Below are positions 53,315-62,402 of a DNA stretch of 64,000 nt, piece by piece. Each line of letters opens with the position of its first letter. Positions within the stretch are counted from its first letter, which is position 1. The position numbers and the translations under genes were made by a program. Origin of the DNA: JBJEXX01 sp051886215 (GTDB lineage: Bacteria; Bacillota_I; Bacilli_A; RF39; UBA660); the NCBI GenBank assembly GCA_051886215.1, contig JBJEXX010000111.1:1-64000 (forward strand), read 5' to 3'. The notes beneath the pieces were generated by a model. It was not told the origin of the DNA. It ran no database searches and worked only from the letters and a program-made list of their open reading frames with translations.

Positions 53315-54613
53315 ATGAAATTTTTAACAAATGTTCCTAAAAAAGAATATGAAAAGTTTGTAACTTCACATGAAAAAGCTCATTTTCTACAAAGCTATAG
53401 TTGGGGAGAATTCGCTAAAAGAGAAAAAGGATTAATACCTTATTATGTAGGATTAAAAGATAAAGATAAATTGGTTGCGACTGCTTTATTATTAGAAAAA
53501 AAATTACCATTAGGCTTCAGTTATTTTTATAGTCCACGTGGTTATGTAATAGATTTTAAAAATAAAAAACTATTAACAGAATTTCATAATAATATTATAA
53601 GTTTTATAAAAAAACAAAAAGCAATTTTTATAAAAATAGATCCAGATATAGTAATAAACAAACAAAACTATTTAAATGAAAAGCAAGACATAAATTCTGA
53701 TGAATTAAAACAAAAATTAGATAATATAGTAAGTTTAGGCTATCGTCATCAAGGATTTACTAAATATTTTGAAACAATGCAACCAAGATTAACTTTTAGA
53801 ATAGATATGAATGATACTTTAGAAAACATTGAAAACAAATTTTCAAAAACTACTAAACAAAGAATTAAAAAAGCTGAAAAATTAGGTGTTGAAACATATC
53901 TAGGTAATAAAGACGATATAAAAACATTCTATAATTTAATGCTTTTAACTGAAAATAGAAAAGATTTTGTATCTCATAATCTAGAATATTATGAAAAATT
54001 ATATGATATATATAATAAAGACAATAAAATGTTATTATTTTTAGGTAAAGTAAATATAGATAAAATATTAAAAATATTAGATAAAGATAAAAGTGAAATA
54101 AAAAAAGAATTAGAACAATTTGATACAAAAGAAACATTAGGAAAAAGTGCTCACAATAAACAAAAAGAATTATTGAAGCGCTTAGATAAAATAAATCTAG
54201 ATATTAAAAATTATCAAGAAAACAAAGAAAAATATGGAAACGAAATAGTATTAAATGCCCATGTAATATTAACTTATAAAGATAAAGCTTGGGTAGTTTA
54301 TGCTGGCAATCATAATATTTTAACTGAAACATATTCTAATTATTTAACATACAAACATCATATTGAATATTGTTATGAAAATAGTATAAAGATGTATGAT
54401 CAATTTGGTACTGTTAAAGATTTTGAAAACAAAAGATATAAAGGACTTCATGAATTCAAGAAAAAATTTGGTGGTGATTATACAGAATTTTGTGGAGAAT
54501 ATGATTATATCACAAATAAACCAATGTATTTTGTATTTACTAAATTAGTTCCATTATATAGAAATATAATTAAAAATATTGCTAAAATTATTAATAGGAG
54601 GAAAGAACAATGA
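53315..54613 (+). CDS. FemABX-type peptidyltransferase 1
   Basis: Aminoacyl-tRNA-dependent enzyme of the FemX/FemA/MurM kind, 432 residues. These add amino acids to lipid II to build the interpeptide bridge. SYSWGEFAKREKG..., the YSPRGYVIDF motif, a two-helix coiled-coil arm (about 255-310) like the FemA tRNA-synthetase-like arm, and YDQFG...KFGG...GEYD near the end fit the family. The start is ATG behind AAGGATG. It overlaps the next femABX gene by 4 bp. Confidence 0.88.
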   Translation: MKFLTNVPKKEYEKFVTSHEKAHFLQSYSWGEFAKREKGLIPYYVGLKDKDKLVATALLLEKKLPLGFSYFYSPRGYVIDFKNKKLLTEFHNNIISFIKKQKAIFIKIDPDIVINKQNYLNEKQDINSDELKQKLDNIVSLGYRHQGFTKYFETMQPRLTFRIDMNDTLENIENKFSKTTKQRIKKAEKLGVETYLGNKDDIKTFYNLMLLTENRKDFVSHNLEYYEKLYDIYNKDNKMLLFLGKVNIDKILKILDKDKSEIKKELEQFDTKETLGKSAHNKQKELLKRLDKINLDIKNYQENKEKYGNEIVLNAHVILTYKDKAWVVYAGNHNILTETYSNYLTYKHHIEYCYENSIKMYDQFGTVKDFENKRYKGLHEFKKKFGGDYTEFCGEYDYITNKPMYFVFTKLVPLYRNIIKNIAKIINRRKEQ

Positions 54614-55914
54614 AATTAGTTGAACTAGAAGAAAAAGAATTTAAAAAGTTTGCTGATAAACATGAACAAATTACATTTCACCAAACTATAAATTGGGGTA
54701 ATTTAAAAAAGACTAATGGTTGGATTTCTCATTATATAGGTGCTATGATTAATAAAAAAATAGTTGCCGGAGCTTTAATTTTAGAAAAAACAACTCCATT
54801 AAAAAAGAATATGTTTTATTCACCAAGAGGCTTCCTAATTGATTATAATGACAAAAAATTATTAAAAGAATTTACTATTGAAATTAAAAAATACTTAAAA
54901 AATAAAAATGGTATCTTTTGTAAAATAGATCCATATGTTATTCATAAAGAAAGAGATATTGATGGAAATATTATTAAAGATGGTATTGATAACACTAATG
55001 TAATTAATAATTTAAAAGAATTAGGATATAAACATTTTGGATTTAACTTAATGCAAGATACACTCCAACCAAGATGGATGTTTACTCTAACATTTAATGG
55101 TAAGAACGAAGAAGAAATAATGAAAGAAATGGATCCAAAAACTAGACAATTACTTAGAAAAAATGAAAGAAGTTGTATCAAATGTAGGGAAATAAGTTAT
55201 GATGAAATAAAAACTTTTAAAGATATTATGCAACATACAGGAGATAGAAGAGACTTTATAGATAGACCATTATCTTATTATCAAGATATGTGGAACAATT
55301 TACATGACGATGGAATATTTAAAATATTATTTGTAGAACTTCATACAAAAGAATATATTAATGTCTTAGAAGAAGAAATAAATCAATTAAAAAAAGAGAT
55401 GAAAGAAAGAGCCTATAAAAAAGATAATAATATTTTAAAAATGAATGAAAAAAAATTTAACTCTCATCAAAAACAAGATGAAGAAACTATAAAAAGAAAT
55501 GAAAAGAAGATAAAAGAAATAAAAGCTTTACAAAAACAATATGGAGATATTATTACAATGGGTGGAATATCATTTTTAATATATGGAGATGAAGTATTAT
55601 CTTTAAATGGTGGTACATACGCTGAATTTATGAATTTTAATTCTGCCTATACACTACATTGGGAAATGGTAAAGTACGCCATTAATAATGGTTATAAAAG
55701 ATATAATTTTTATGGTATAACTGGCGACTTTAATGAATCTAATCCTCTATATGGCTTATACTTATTTAAAAGAGGCTTTGGAGGAGAAGTAACTGAACTT
55801 ATAGGAGAATTTGATCTAGTAATAAATAAACCATATTATTACTTATATAAGCTAGCTTTTTCTTCATATAAAGCACTTAAAAATATAAAAAATAAGTTAA
55901 GAAAAAACAGGTAA
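54610..55914 (+). CDS. FemABX-type peptidyltransferase 2
   Basis: A 434-residue paralogue starting FADKHEQITFHQTINWG, with FYSPRGFLIDY, TGDRRDFIDRPLSYYQ, a coiled-coil arm (about 255-315) and YNFYGITGDF..LYLFKRGFGG in order. The ATGA overlap with the first gene shows coupling. Two different FemABX enzymes acting in turn would build a bridge of two residues; which amino acids is unknown. The operon ends in a terminator. Confidence 0.9.
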   Translation: MKLVELEEKEFKKFADKHEQITFHQTINWGNLKKTNGWISHYIGAMINKKIVAGALILEKTTPLKKNMFYSPRGFLIDYNDKKLLKEFTIEIKKYLKNKNGIFCKIDPYVIHKERDIDGNIIKDGIDNTNVINNLKELGYKHFGFNLMQDTLQPRWMFTLTFNGKNEEEIMKEMDPKTRQLLRKNERSCIKCREISYDEIKTFKDIMQHTGDRRDFIDRPLSYYQDMWNNLHDDGIFKILFVELHTKEYINVLEEEINQLKKEMKERAYKKDNNILKMNEKKFNSHQKQDEETIKRNEKKIKEIKALQKQYGDIITMGGISFLIYGDEVLSLNGGTYAEFMNFNSAYTLHWEMVKYAINNGYKRYNFYGITGDFNESNPLYGLYLFKRGFGGEVTELIGEFDLVINKPYYYLYKLAFSSYKALKNIKNKLRKNR

Positions 55915-55930
55915 AACCCTGTTTTTATTT
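55904..55930 (+). terminator. Terminator after the FemABX pair
   Basis: AAAACAGG pairs with CCTGTTTT around a short loop, then TATTTT. It also serves the convergent transglutaminase-like gene. Confidence 0.75.
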
Positions 55931-56488
55931 TAATATTTTACCACTAGTAACAAAGTCTAAATAATCATCTGCACTTAAATGATTATTAGGTTCTTTATAT
56001 TCAAATAACTTTATAGCGCCTATTTCTTCTTTTGAAATATTATATTCGTTTTTAAGAAACTTTATATACCTACTTAATTGATCATTTAATAAATCATCAA
56101 TAAATAAATATTTATGAACTCCACCATTAGGAGCATCAGAGTTTTCAAACCAACACCAATTATTATTATCTTTAAATATTAAAAATGAATGAGTTGGATA
56201 TATATTATCATAATCTAATAAAACCATTTCAAAAACTGTTTTAACTTCATATCCATGTTCTAAAAACCAAATTCTTTCAAATTCTACTTGATCCCAACAA
56301 TTACCTAATTTAGTATTTAAAACATCACTATGATTTTCTAATACATAAACATCTCTCCAAATATCATTAAAATCAGCTTCAACAGGAGTATGCACTTTAT
56401 TAAATTTATCTAAATAACCATAACTAATATTATACTTCATCCAATCATATAACTCTTCTGGAGTTACTATATCTTTATATTCTTTCAT
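55925..56488 (-). CDS. Transglutaminase-like cysteine protein
   Basis: A 187-residue soluble protein. GNCWDQVEFERIWFLEHGY supplies a cysteine at the start of a helix; about 33 residues on, YPTHSFLIF holds a histidine, and WFENSD a possible third residue. This Cys-His order fits transglutaminase/NlpC-like folds. No signal peptide is seen. Substrate unknown. Confidence 0.6.
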   Translation of the reverse strand: MKEYKDIVTPEELYDWMKYNISYGYLDKFNKVHTPVEADFNDIWRDVYVLENHSDVLNTKLGNCWDQVEFERIWFLEHGYEVKTVFEMVLLDYDNIYPTHSFLIFKDNNNWCWFENSDAPNGGVHKYLFIDDLLNDQLSRYIKFLKNEYNISKEEIGAIKLFEYKEPNNHLSADDYLDFVTSGKILK

Positions 56489-56531
56489 ATTGAATCCCCA
56501 CTTATAGATATATTATAAAACATAAAATAAA

Positions 56532-57356
56532 TTAATGTAAAGAAAGAAGAACAAGACCTAAAAAAACTATTATTATATTAATTAATTCTTTTATATTAGG
56601 CTTATTTTTAATTCTTAATAAAAATGCTAATAAAGTAGTTATGATCAAAGTAATAGGTTTAATCATTTGAGAATATATAACAGCATTACTAGATAAATAA
56701 TTCGCAGAGTATATAAGACCAAAATTAAATATTTGTTGAATAAAAAGAATTACTAATATTTTTTTACTTATTTTAAAATCAATATTCTTATTTTTTACAT
56801 TAACTAATACTAATATAATATTTAAAAGTAAGATATATAGAGAATTAGACCAATATTTTAAAATATAAAAAGCAACATATCCAATTCCTAAATCAGTAAT
56901 TATTCTAATAATTAAATCTTTTTTTAAATCTTTTAAAGATAGTTTTACTTTTGAAAAAGAAAAAATACCATAAATTATTAATATAATAGAAATTACTGAA
57001 ATTAAAGAAAAAGTTTTAATTTTAATAATACAATCAATAACATACGCGAATAATATAGACAAAGACATGTAAGTAGTAACTTCATGAGGTTCCAAATATT
57101 TTAAAATTCCTACAATAGATTGTTGTTTATAATATCTAAAGATCATAGCTAGAAATAATAATAAAATTGGAATTATACTAAAAGAAAATCTTATTTTATC
57201 AAAACACATAGTAAAAATAGCAAATGGAATGATGAATAAACACTCAAAGAAAAAATACGTCTTTTTACTTATACCACTTGAAACAATTAATTTATCTAAA
57301 TAAGTAGAAAGAGTACTACAAAAAGATCCTATAATCATAATAATAAATAAATTCAT
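56532..57356 (-). CDS. EamA/DMT-type membrane transporter
   Basis: A 274-residue protein with about ten hydrophobic helices in two similar halves, as in drug/metabolite transporters (EamA). YYKQQSIVGILKYLEPHEVTT and SQMIKPITLIITTLL correspond to the family's conserved helix ends. It lies between FemABX 3 and the transglutaminase-like gene; a hairpin terminator precedes it, so it has its own transcript. Substrate unknown. Confidence 0.7.
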   Translation of the reverse strand: MNLFIIMIIGSFCSTLSTYLDKLIVSSGISKKTYFFFECLFIIPFAIFTMCFDKIRFSFSIIPILLLFLAMIFRYYKQQSIVGILKYLEPHEVTTYMSLSILFAYVIDCIIKIKTFSLISVISIILIIYGIFSFSKVKLSLKDLKKDLIIRIITDLGIGYVAFYILKYWSNSLYILLLNIILVLVNVKNKNIDFKISKKILVILFIQQIFNFGLIYSANYLSSNAVIYSQMIKPITLIITTLLAFLLRIKNKPNIKELINIIIVFLGLVLLSLH

Positions 57357-57364
57357 AATAACAC

Positions 57365-57413
57365 CAAAAAAACACTTATATAAATATTAAATGTTTATTT
57401 ATAAAAAGTGTTA
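57365..57413 (-). terminator. Terminator of FemABX 3
   Basis: Minus-strand AACACTT and AAGTGTT flank an AT-rich loop and precede seven T. Confidence 0.65.
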
Positions 57414-58631
57414 TTTTTTTATTTTAGAAATTATTTTAAATATGTAATAGAAAATACTAGTAGGAAGTTCATACTCACCTATTAATTCTTCTACATAACC
57501 AGTAAAACCTTTCTTAAAATCATATATTCCATAATTCTCTGGATGTTCATTGATATTAGCAGGTATTCCATAAAAATTATACCTTCTAAATTTATCATTA
57601 TTTTTAATTCCTCTAGTAATCATTTCCCACTGAATAATGTATGGAGCACATAAATACATATATTCTTTATAATTACCTCCAAATAAATAGACTATCTCAT
57701 CACCATAAGTAATAAATACACCACCAGATAAAGGAATAATATTACCATGTGCTTTCTTTAATACCTTCGCATCACTTATTTTTTCTTCAATTCCCGCAAT
57801 TACTTCTTGTTGTTTATCCATTTTTTCAACTGTTGCGTTATTTTTCATCAAAGTATTTAATTTATCTTTTTCTTCTTCTAATTGTTTCTTATGCTCTTTT
57901 ATATATTCTTGTAAATGTATTTCCGCAACAATATAATTAATTTCATCTTTTGGTTTAAATAATTTATACATATCTTGAAAATATTTTAAATCTCTATTAG
58001 AAAAACCTTTTCTATTACTAGTAGAATCAGTTAAATCTTTTATTAAACTAAGTTCATCATAAGGAACCTCTCTAATATGAATTGCGTTTTTTAAACCTTT
58101 ATTTATATTTCTTCTAGTAAAAGAACGCATTCTTTTTAATAAATCTTGTTCAGTTACATCTAAATCTAAACAAAACATCCAACCTACTTGTTCTAAATTT
58201 TGACTTTTCTTAAATCCTAAATTAAATAGATTATCAACTATTTTAGAATTATCTAAACCTTCCTCAACAATATTTCCATCTATATCTCTTTCTTTATATA
58301 TAACATATGGATCTATTCTTAATATATAACCATTTTTTTTCTTTATATATTTTTTTAAGTTATCAGCAAAAAATGTTAATAAGTCTATATCATTAAAATC
58401 AATTAAAAATCCTCTTGGTGAATAAAATTCATATTTTCCAAAGTGTCTTTTTTTTGATACTAACATCGTTGCACAAACAATCTTATTTTTATTTTTTACT
58501 CCAACATAATTAACATTCCAACCAGACTTTTTTCTTAATTTACCTATTTCTGGAGTTTGTAAAAAAGTCTTTAAAGGATGTTTATCTAAAAATTTTCTAA
58601 ATTCATTTTCTTTTAATTCAATAAATTCCAT
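57411..58631 (-). CDS. FemABX-type peptidyltransferase 3
   Basis: A 406-residue member with FLQTPEIGKLRKKSGW, FYSPRGFLIDF, RKGFSNRDLKYFQDMY, a coiled-coil arm (about 245-290) and YNFYGIP...YDFKKGFTGYVEELIGEY. It starts one base after the MurJ-like stop with AAGGAGAT. It is closest in layout to FemABX 2, the shared motifs matching nearly word for word. Coupling to a flippase suggests it acts on lipid II before export. Confidence 0.9.
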   Translation of the reverse strand: MEFIELKENEFRKFLDKHPLKTFLQTPEIGKLRKKSGWNVNYVGVKNKNKIVCATMLVSKKRHFGKYEFYSPRGFLIDFNDIDLLTFFADNLKKYIKKKNGYILRIDPYVIYKERDIDGNIVEEGLDNSKIVDNLFNLGFKKSQNLEQVGWMFCLDLDVTEQDLLKRMRSFTRRNINKGLKNAIHIREVPYDELSLIKDLTDSTSNRKGFSNRDLKYFQDMYKLFKPKDEINYIVAEIHLQEYIKEHKKQLEEEKDKLNTLMKNNATVEKMDKQQEVIAGIEEKISDAKVLKKAHGNIIPLSGGVFITYGDEIVYLFGGNYKEYMYLCAPYIIQWEMITRGIKNNDKFRRYNFYGIPANINEHPENYGIYDFKKGFTGYVEELIGEYELPTSIFYYIFKIISKIKK

Positions 58632-58632
58632 A

Positions 58633-60285
58633 TTATCTCCTTAATTTTAATTTACGCAAAATATTGTTAATAAATTCTTTACCAAAAATATTAGCAATGG
58701 TATTAGTTTTTAAAGTAACTATGAAATAAACAATCGCACCTACTATAGCGTAGAACAAAATTATAAATATATTCATCATTCTAGAAGAAGCTACTTCTGG
58801 TATAAATAATCTTAGTATACAAATTACAACACTCATAATAATAGACGCAATAATCATATTAAATAATTCTTTTATAGTATCTTCATAACTAACTTTATAT
58901 TTTTTATTAATAAATAATAACATAATTATAGCTGAAATAGAAAAACCTAAAATAGAACCTGTAATTGCTCCATAAAACGCTGGTAAACCCATATTATTAA
59001 AAGCGTACATTAATGGAACATTTAAACATAATTTAATTAAAAGACCAGAAATAAGACCAATAAACACCATTTTATACTCTTTTAAAAGCTGAGTAATAGT
59101 AATAGCTAGTGTAAATACAGAAGTAAATAACGCTACAAAAATTGAATAAGCAAAAGTTATTGTTCCATAATAATTATCACCATAAAATAACATCCATACT
59201 GGTTTTGATAATAAACTAAGACCAACAGTCATTGGTATTGATACATATAACATAGATTGAAAAGCTTTATTTATTCCTCTTTTTACTCCTTTCATGTCTC
59301 CGTTTACAAAATTAGCAGTTAAATGTGGAATTAAAGAAGTAACAATACCTGTTCCTATTGCCGTAACAATATTATTTAATTTAGCTCCCCATGTTGATAA
59401 AACACCCATAACATTTTCGGCATCATTAACATTAAAACCAATACCATTAACTAAAGTCTTTACTAAAGTAACCATATCAATAGTATTATAGAAAGGTTTT
59501 AAAACATCAATCATAACAAAAGGAAAAGCATACATAAATAACTTTTTGGCAACTTCCTTAGTACTTATTTTAGGCTCTTCAACTTTAGATTTTGTTTCAT
59601 TCAATTGCTTTTTATTTTTTCTAACTACACTAAGTATATAAATAAAAGATACTAAAGCTCCAAAAGTTGCCCCAAATACCGCAACTCCAACAGTTGTTTT
59701 TAATGATAAATTAAACACTTTTAAAGATAAGAAGCTTCCACCAACTATAACAATAACACGTGATACTTGTTCTAATATTTGAGAAATAGAAGTAGGTGTA
59801 ATATATTTATGACCTTGTAAATAACCTCTATAAATACTAGCAACTGGAACTACTAAAATAGCAGTTGAAATAACCCTTACTACAAAAGTAATATCTTCAA
59901 TACTATTACCACCACTTATATCACCAATTATCATTTTGGCAAAAACTGGCGCAAAAGCGAACATAATTACAAAACAGAATATACCTAATATTATAGATAC
60001 TCGTCTACCTATATTAAAAGCTTCCTTCTTAGCTTTATAATAACCTAAAGTATTATATTCGCTAATGATTTTACTCATCGCTAAAGGAATACCTGCATAG
60101 CCAATTCCTAAAAAAATCATATATATATTATAAGCATAACCATATAAAGAACCAGCTTCATCTCCTATTAAAGCATAAAAAGGTATAACATATAAAATAC
60201 CTAAAACTTTAGTTATTACAATACCTAAAGTTGCTATAAAGGCTCCTTGCATAAAACTATTCTTTCTTAACTTCTTACTTTTCAT
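58633..60285 (-). CDS. murJ: MurJ/SpoVB-type lipid flippase
   Basis: A 550-residue MOP-superfamily protein with 14 expected transmembrane helices. GDEAGSLYGYAYNIYMIFLG, the conserved basic GIPLAMSKIISEYN, GRRVSIILG and YRGYLQGH are typical of the YtgP/SpoVB branch. YtgP (MurJ) flips lipid II; SpoVB has the same role in cortex synthesis. Paralogues cannot be told apart from sequence alone. The start is the ATG behind GAGGT; the longer frame has no site. Confidence 0.88.
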   Translation of the reverse strand: MKSKKLRKNSFMQGAFIATLGIVITKVLGILYVIPFYALIGDEAGSLYGYAYNIYMIFLGIGYAGIPLAMSKIISEYNTLGYYKAKKEAFNIGRRVSIILGIFCFVIMFAFAPVFAKMIIGDISGGNSIEDITFVVRVISTAILVVPVASIYRGYLQGHKYITPTSISQILEQVSRVIVIVGGSFLSLKVFNLSLKTTVGVAVFGATFGALVSFIYILSVVRKNKKQLNETKSKVEEPKISTKEVAKKLFMYAFPFVMIDVLKPFYNTIDMVTLVKTLVNGIGFNVNDAENVMGVLSTWGAKLNNIVTAIGTGIVTSLIPHLTANFVNGDMKGVKRGINKAFQSMLYVSIPMTVGLSLLSKPVWMLFYGDNYYGTITFAYSIFVALFTSVFTLAITITQLLKEYKMVFIGLISGLLIKLCLNVPLMYAFNNMGLPAFYGAITGSILGFSISAIIMLLFINKKYKVSYEDTIKELFNMIIASIIMSVVICILRLFIPEVASSRMMNIFIILFYAIVGAIVYFIVTLKTNTIANIFGKEFINNILRKLKLRR

Positions 60286-60364
60286 ATTGACCTCTTTTCT
60301 ATAGTCAATATATATTGTAACAAAAAAATGATATTTATTCAATATCACTTAATTTACATATATA

Positions 60365-61231
60365 TTATTTTAATTTCTTTTTTAATTCTTTTACTTTTTT
60401 CTTCTTAGCTTTAATATCCGACATTCTCTTAAGCTTGTATCTACTATCATCCACTTCATTAGATATAGCCCCTGCATATTCAAAAGGATCATACTCTGCC
60501 CACACTGCTATAATCCATGGAATCAAACTTGCAACGAATCCCATAATACCAGACTTCACAGGATACTTTTTTAAATTAGAATTAATTTTATTTTTTTCTT
60601 CTTCATTTATTTGAACATCAGCTTTAATACTTATTTCATCAGTACCTAAATCAGATTTTAATCTTTCATCTGTTAATTCAACAACATCTTTATTTTTTAC
60701 TTCTAAATCATATTTTTTTATAAGTTCAAAATAATCTGTATTAACAGCTTCCTCTACTTCTTCTTGAGAATGAAAGTCAATACCTTCTGTAGCCTCATAA
60801 GTATATCTAACAAGATTACCATCTTCTTCAAACCATCTAGTTTTTACATTTATATTTTCCTTATATAAACTGTTATTTAATTCTTCTTCATAATTACCTA
60901 AGCTATCCATAGATATAATTTTTACTTCATCACCAAGATCAACAGGATCAGCTTCAGTAACTTTATAAATAATAGAAGAGCCACCAGCCCAAACTCCCGC
61001 ACTAACAACAAAAGGTAAAAGCATAAGTGAAACATAACCTGTAACTTTTAAATTTCTTATACCTTTAATCTTTCTAACTTTTCTCTTATCTCTTTTATAT
61101 TCTTTTTTTGCTTCTTCATATTCTGTTTTTAGAAAAGGTCTATCATTTTTATAACCAGTTTTATTATAAACTTCCTTCTCTAAATCTCTTATTTCTTGTT
61201 CTAAATTTTCTTTATTCATTTTATTTTTCAT
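60365..61231 (-). CDS. Two-helix membrane protein of unknown function
   Basis: A 288-residue protein. A charged coiled-coil N-terminus (about 1-65) is followed by a first membrane helix (about 70-90), an acidic extracellular region of about 130 residues, a second helix (about 232-250) and a Lys-rich C-terminus. The start is the ATG behind GGGGGATTGG, chosen over an upstream ATG that would add a signal-like 20 residues. No family recognised. Confidence 0.55.
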   Translation of the reverse strand: MKNKMNKENLEQEIRDLEKEVYNKTGYKNDRPFLKTEYEEAKKEYKRDKRKVRKIKGIRNLKVTGYVSLMLLPFVVSAGVWAGGSSIIYKVTEADPVDLGDEVKIISMDSLGNYEEELNNSLYKENINVKTRWFEEDGNLVRYTYEATEGIDFHSQEEVEEAVNTDYFELIKKYDLEVKNKDVVELTDERLKSDLGTDEISIKADVQINEEEKNKINSNLKKYPVKSGIMGFVASLIPWIIAVWAEYDPFEYAGAISNEVDDSRYKLKRMSDIKAKKKKVKELKKKLK

Positions 61232-61298
61232 GTTAAACCAATCCCCCAATAAAAGTAGGAATATTATAACATATATTAACAATTTTTTCAATAAATAA

Positions 61299-61472
61299 TC
61301 ATTTATTTTTATACATAATTAATGCTGAATAACAATATATTTGTTCTTCAGAAAAAACAGAACAAGATACACTATACTTTATATCAATAATCTCAATTTC
61401 TTCATCTATAAAATCATTTATGTCATTTTCTAAATCTTTTTCATGTCCTTCATCAAATATTTTCACTTTCAA
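61299..61472 (-). CDS. cse60: Cse60-like sporulation protein
   Basis: A 57-residue protein with KVKIFDEGHEKDLENDIND, then IIDIKYSVSCSVFSEEQIY and CYSALIMY. This fits the Cse60 family, which is sigma-E-dependent in B. subtilis and of unknown role. A TTG at 61470-61472 is correctly spaced from GGTG; an ATG four codons earlier would sit on that site, so TTG is preferred. No operon partner. Confidence 0.75.
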   Translation of the reverse strand: MKVKIFDEGHEKDLENDINDFIDEEIEIIDIKYSVSCSVFSEEQIYCYSALIMYKNK

Positions 61473-61497
61473 AATCATCACCAAATAAACATTAACA

Positions 61498-61533
61498 AAA
61501 AAAAAGTAAGAATATTGTCTATTCTTTACTTAT
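61498..61533 (-). terminator. Terminator of the 268-aa anchored protein gene
   Basis: Minus-strand AAGTAAAGAATA pairs with TATTCTTACTT and is followed by nine T, overlapping the stop. Confidence 0.75.
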
Positions 61534-62325
61534 TTTATAAAAGTAATAATTATTATTTTCACTTTTTTTAAAAGTATAAATATATGTATTTAAAGAAGTT
61601 CTATATTGAGAAAAATTCTCTTCTTTAAAATTATCATCAATCTTATTTCTTAAATCAATATCACTATATAGAACATCATCACTAATAAATCCTACTTGTT
61701 GATATATTCTTAATTCTTTATCAGATTTAACAATTTTAATTATTTCAGGATAAATAATTATTTTTGATATAGAAGTACAATTATTATAAAATTCATAATT
61801 ATCGTTATTAGTATTATAATTTACTTTTAAACATGTATCCGCACTTGTTGATGTTGTATCTTTAGAATATTCTAAACTTTCTCCAAAGATATCTTTATAA
61901 ACTTTTTTAAAATCATCAACACTGGTAACAAACCCATTTTCTATTTTAGTATTTGAATCATTATCTTTAAGATTAAACCACATAATTTTTAATAAATCAT
62001 CATTATTAAAATCCGATACTAAAACATCATTGGTTATTTTATAATAAAAAGAATCTAAGTATTCAGGTTTATAATTATGTTTATTTATACAATCTTCTCC
62101 TACTACTTTTTTATATAAATCTAAAGCAGTCTTATCATTTGTATCTAATTCTTCTTCTAATAATACCGTTTCAATGGTTTCTTCATTCTTATTTTCAGTT
62201 TTTTGAATATTAATATTAATTATTTTCTTTTGAATTAATATTCCACTTATTATTAAAATAAATGATAAAAGCATTAAAATAATAGATAAAACTAATATAA
62301 ATTTGTTACCCTTTTTATCTTTCAT
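61519..62325 (-). CDS. Membrane-anchored extracellular protein
   Basis: A 268-residue protein with one N-terminal helix (about 10-32) after a basic start, and an Asn/Asp/Tyr-rich extracellular part. Three cysteines in the outer region (CINKHNYK, DTCLKVNY, NNCTSIS) could form a disulfide. No domain recognised. Confidence 0.6.
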   Translation of the reverse strand: MKDKKGNKFILVLSIILMLLSFILIISGILIQKKIININIQKTENKNEETIETVLLEEELDTNDKTALDLYKKVVGEDCINKHNYKPEYLDSFYYKITNDVLVSDFNNDDLLKIMWFNLKDNDSNTKIENGFVTSVDDFKKVYKDIFGESLEYSKDTTSTSADTCLKVNYNTNNDNYEFYNNCTSISKIIIYPEIIKIVKSDKELRIYQQVGFISDDVLYSDIDLRNKIDDNFKEENFSQYRTSLNTYIYTFKKSENNNYYFYKISKE

Positions 62326-62376
62326 AAAATCCTCCTATCATAAAAATTCTAACATATTAGAAGATTAAAGTAAATT

Positions 62377-62402
62377 AAAATAGGCTTGTATAAGCCTATT
62401 TT
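62377..62402 (-). terminator. leuS terminator
   Basis: Eleven-bp arms AAAATAGGCTT and AAGCCTATTTT overlap the leuS stop. Confidence 0.75.
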
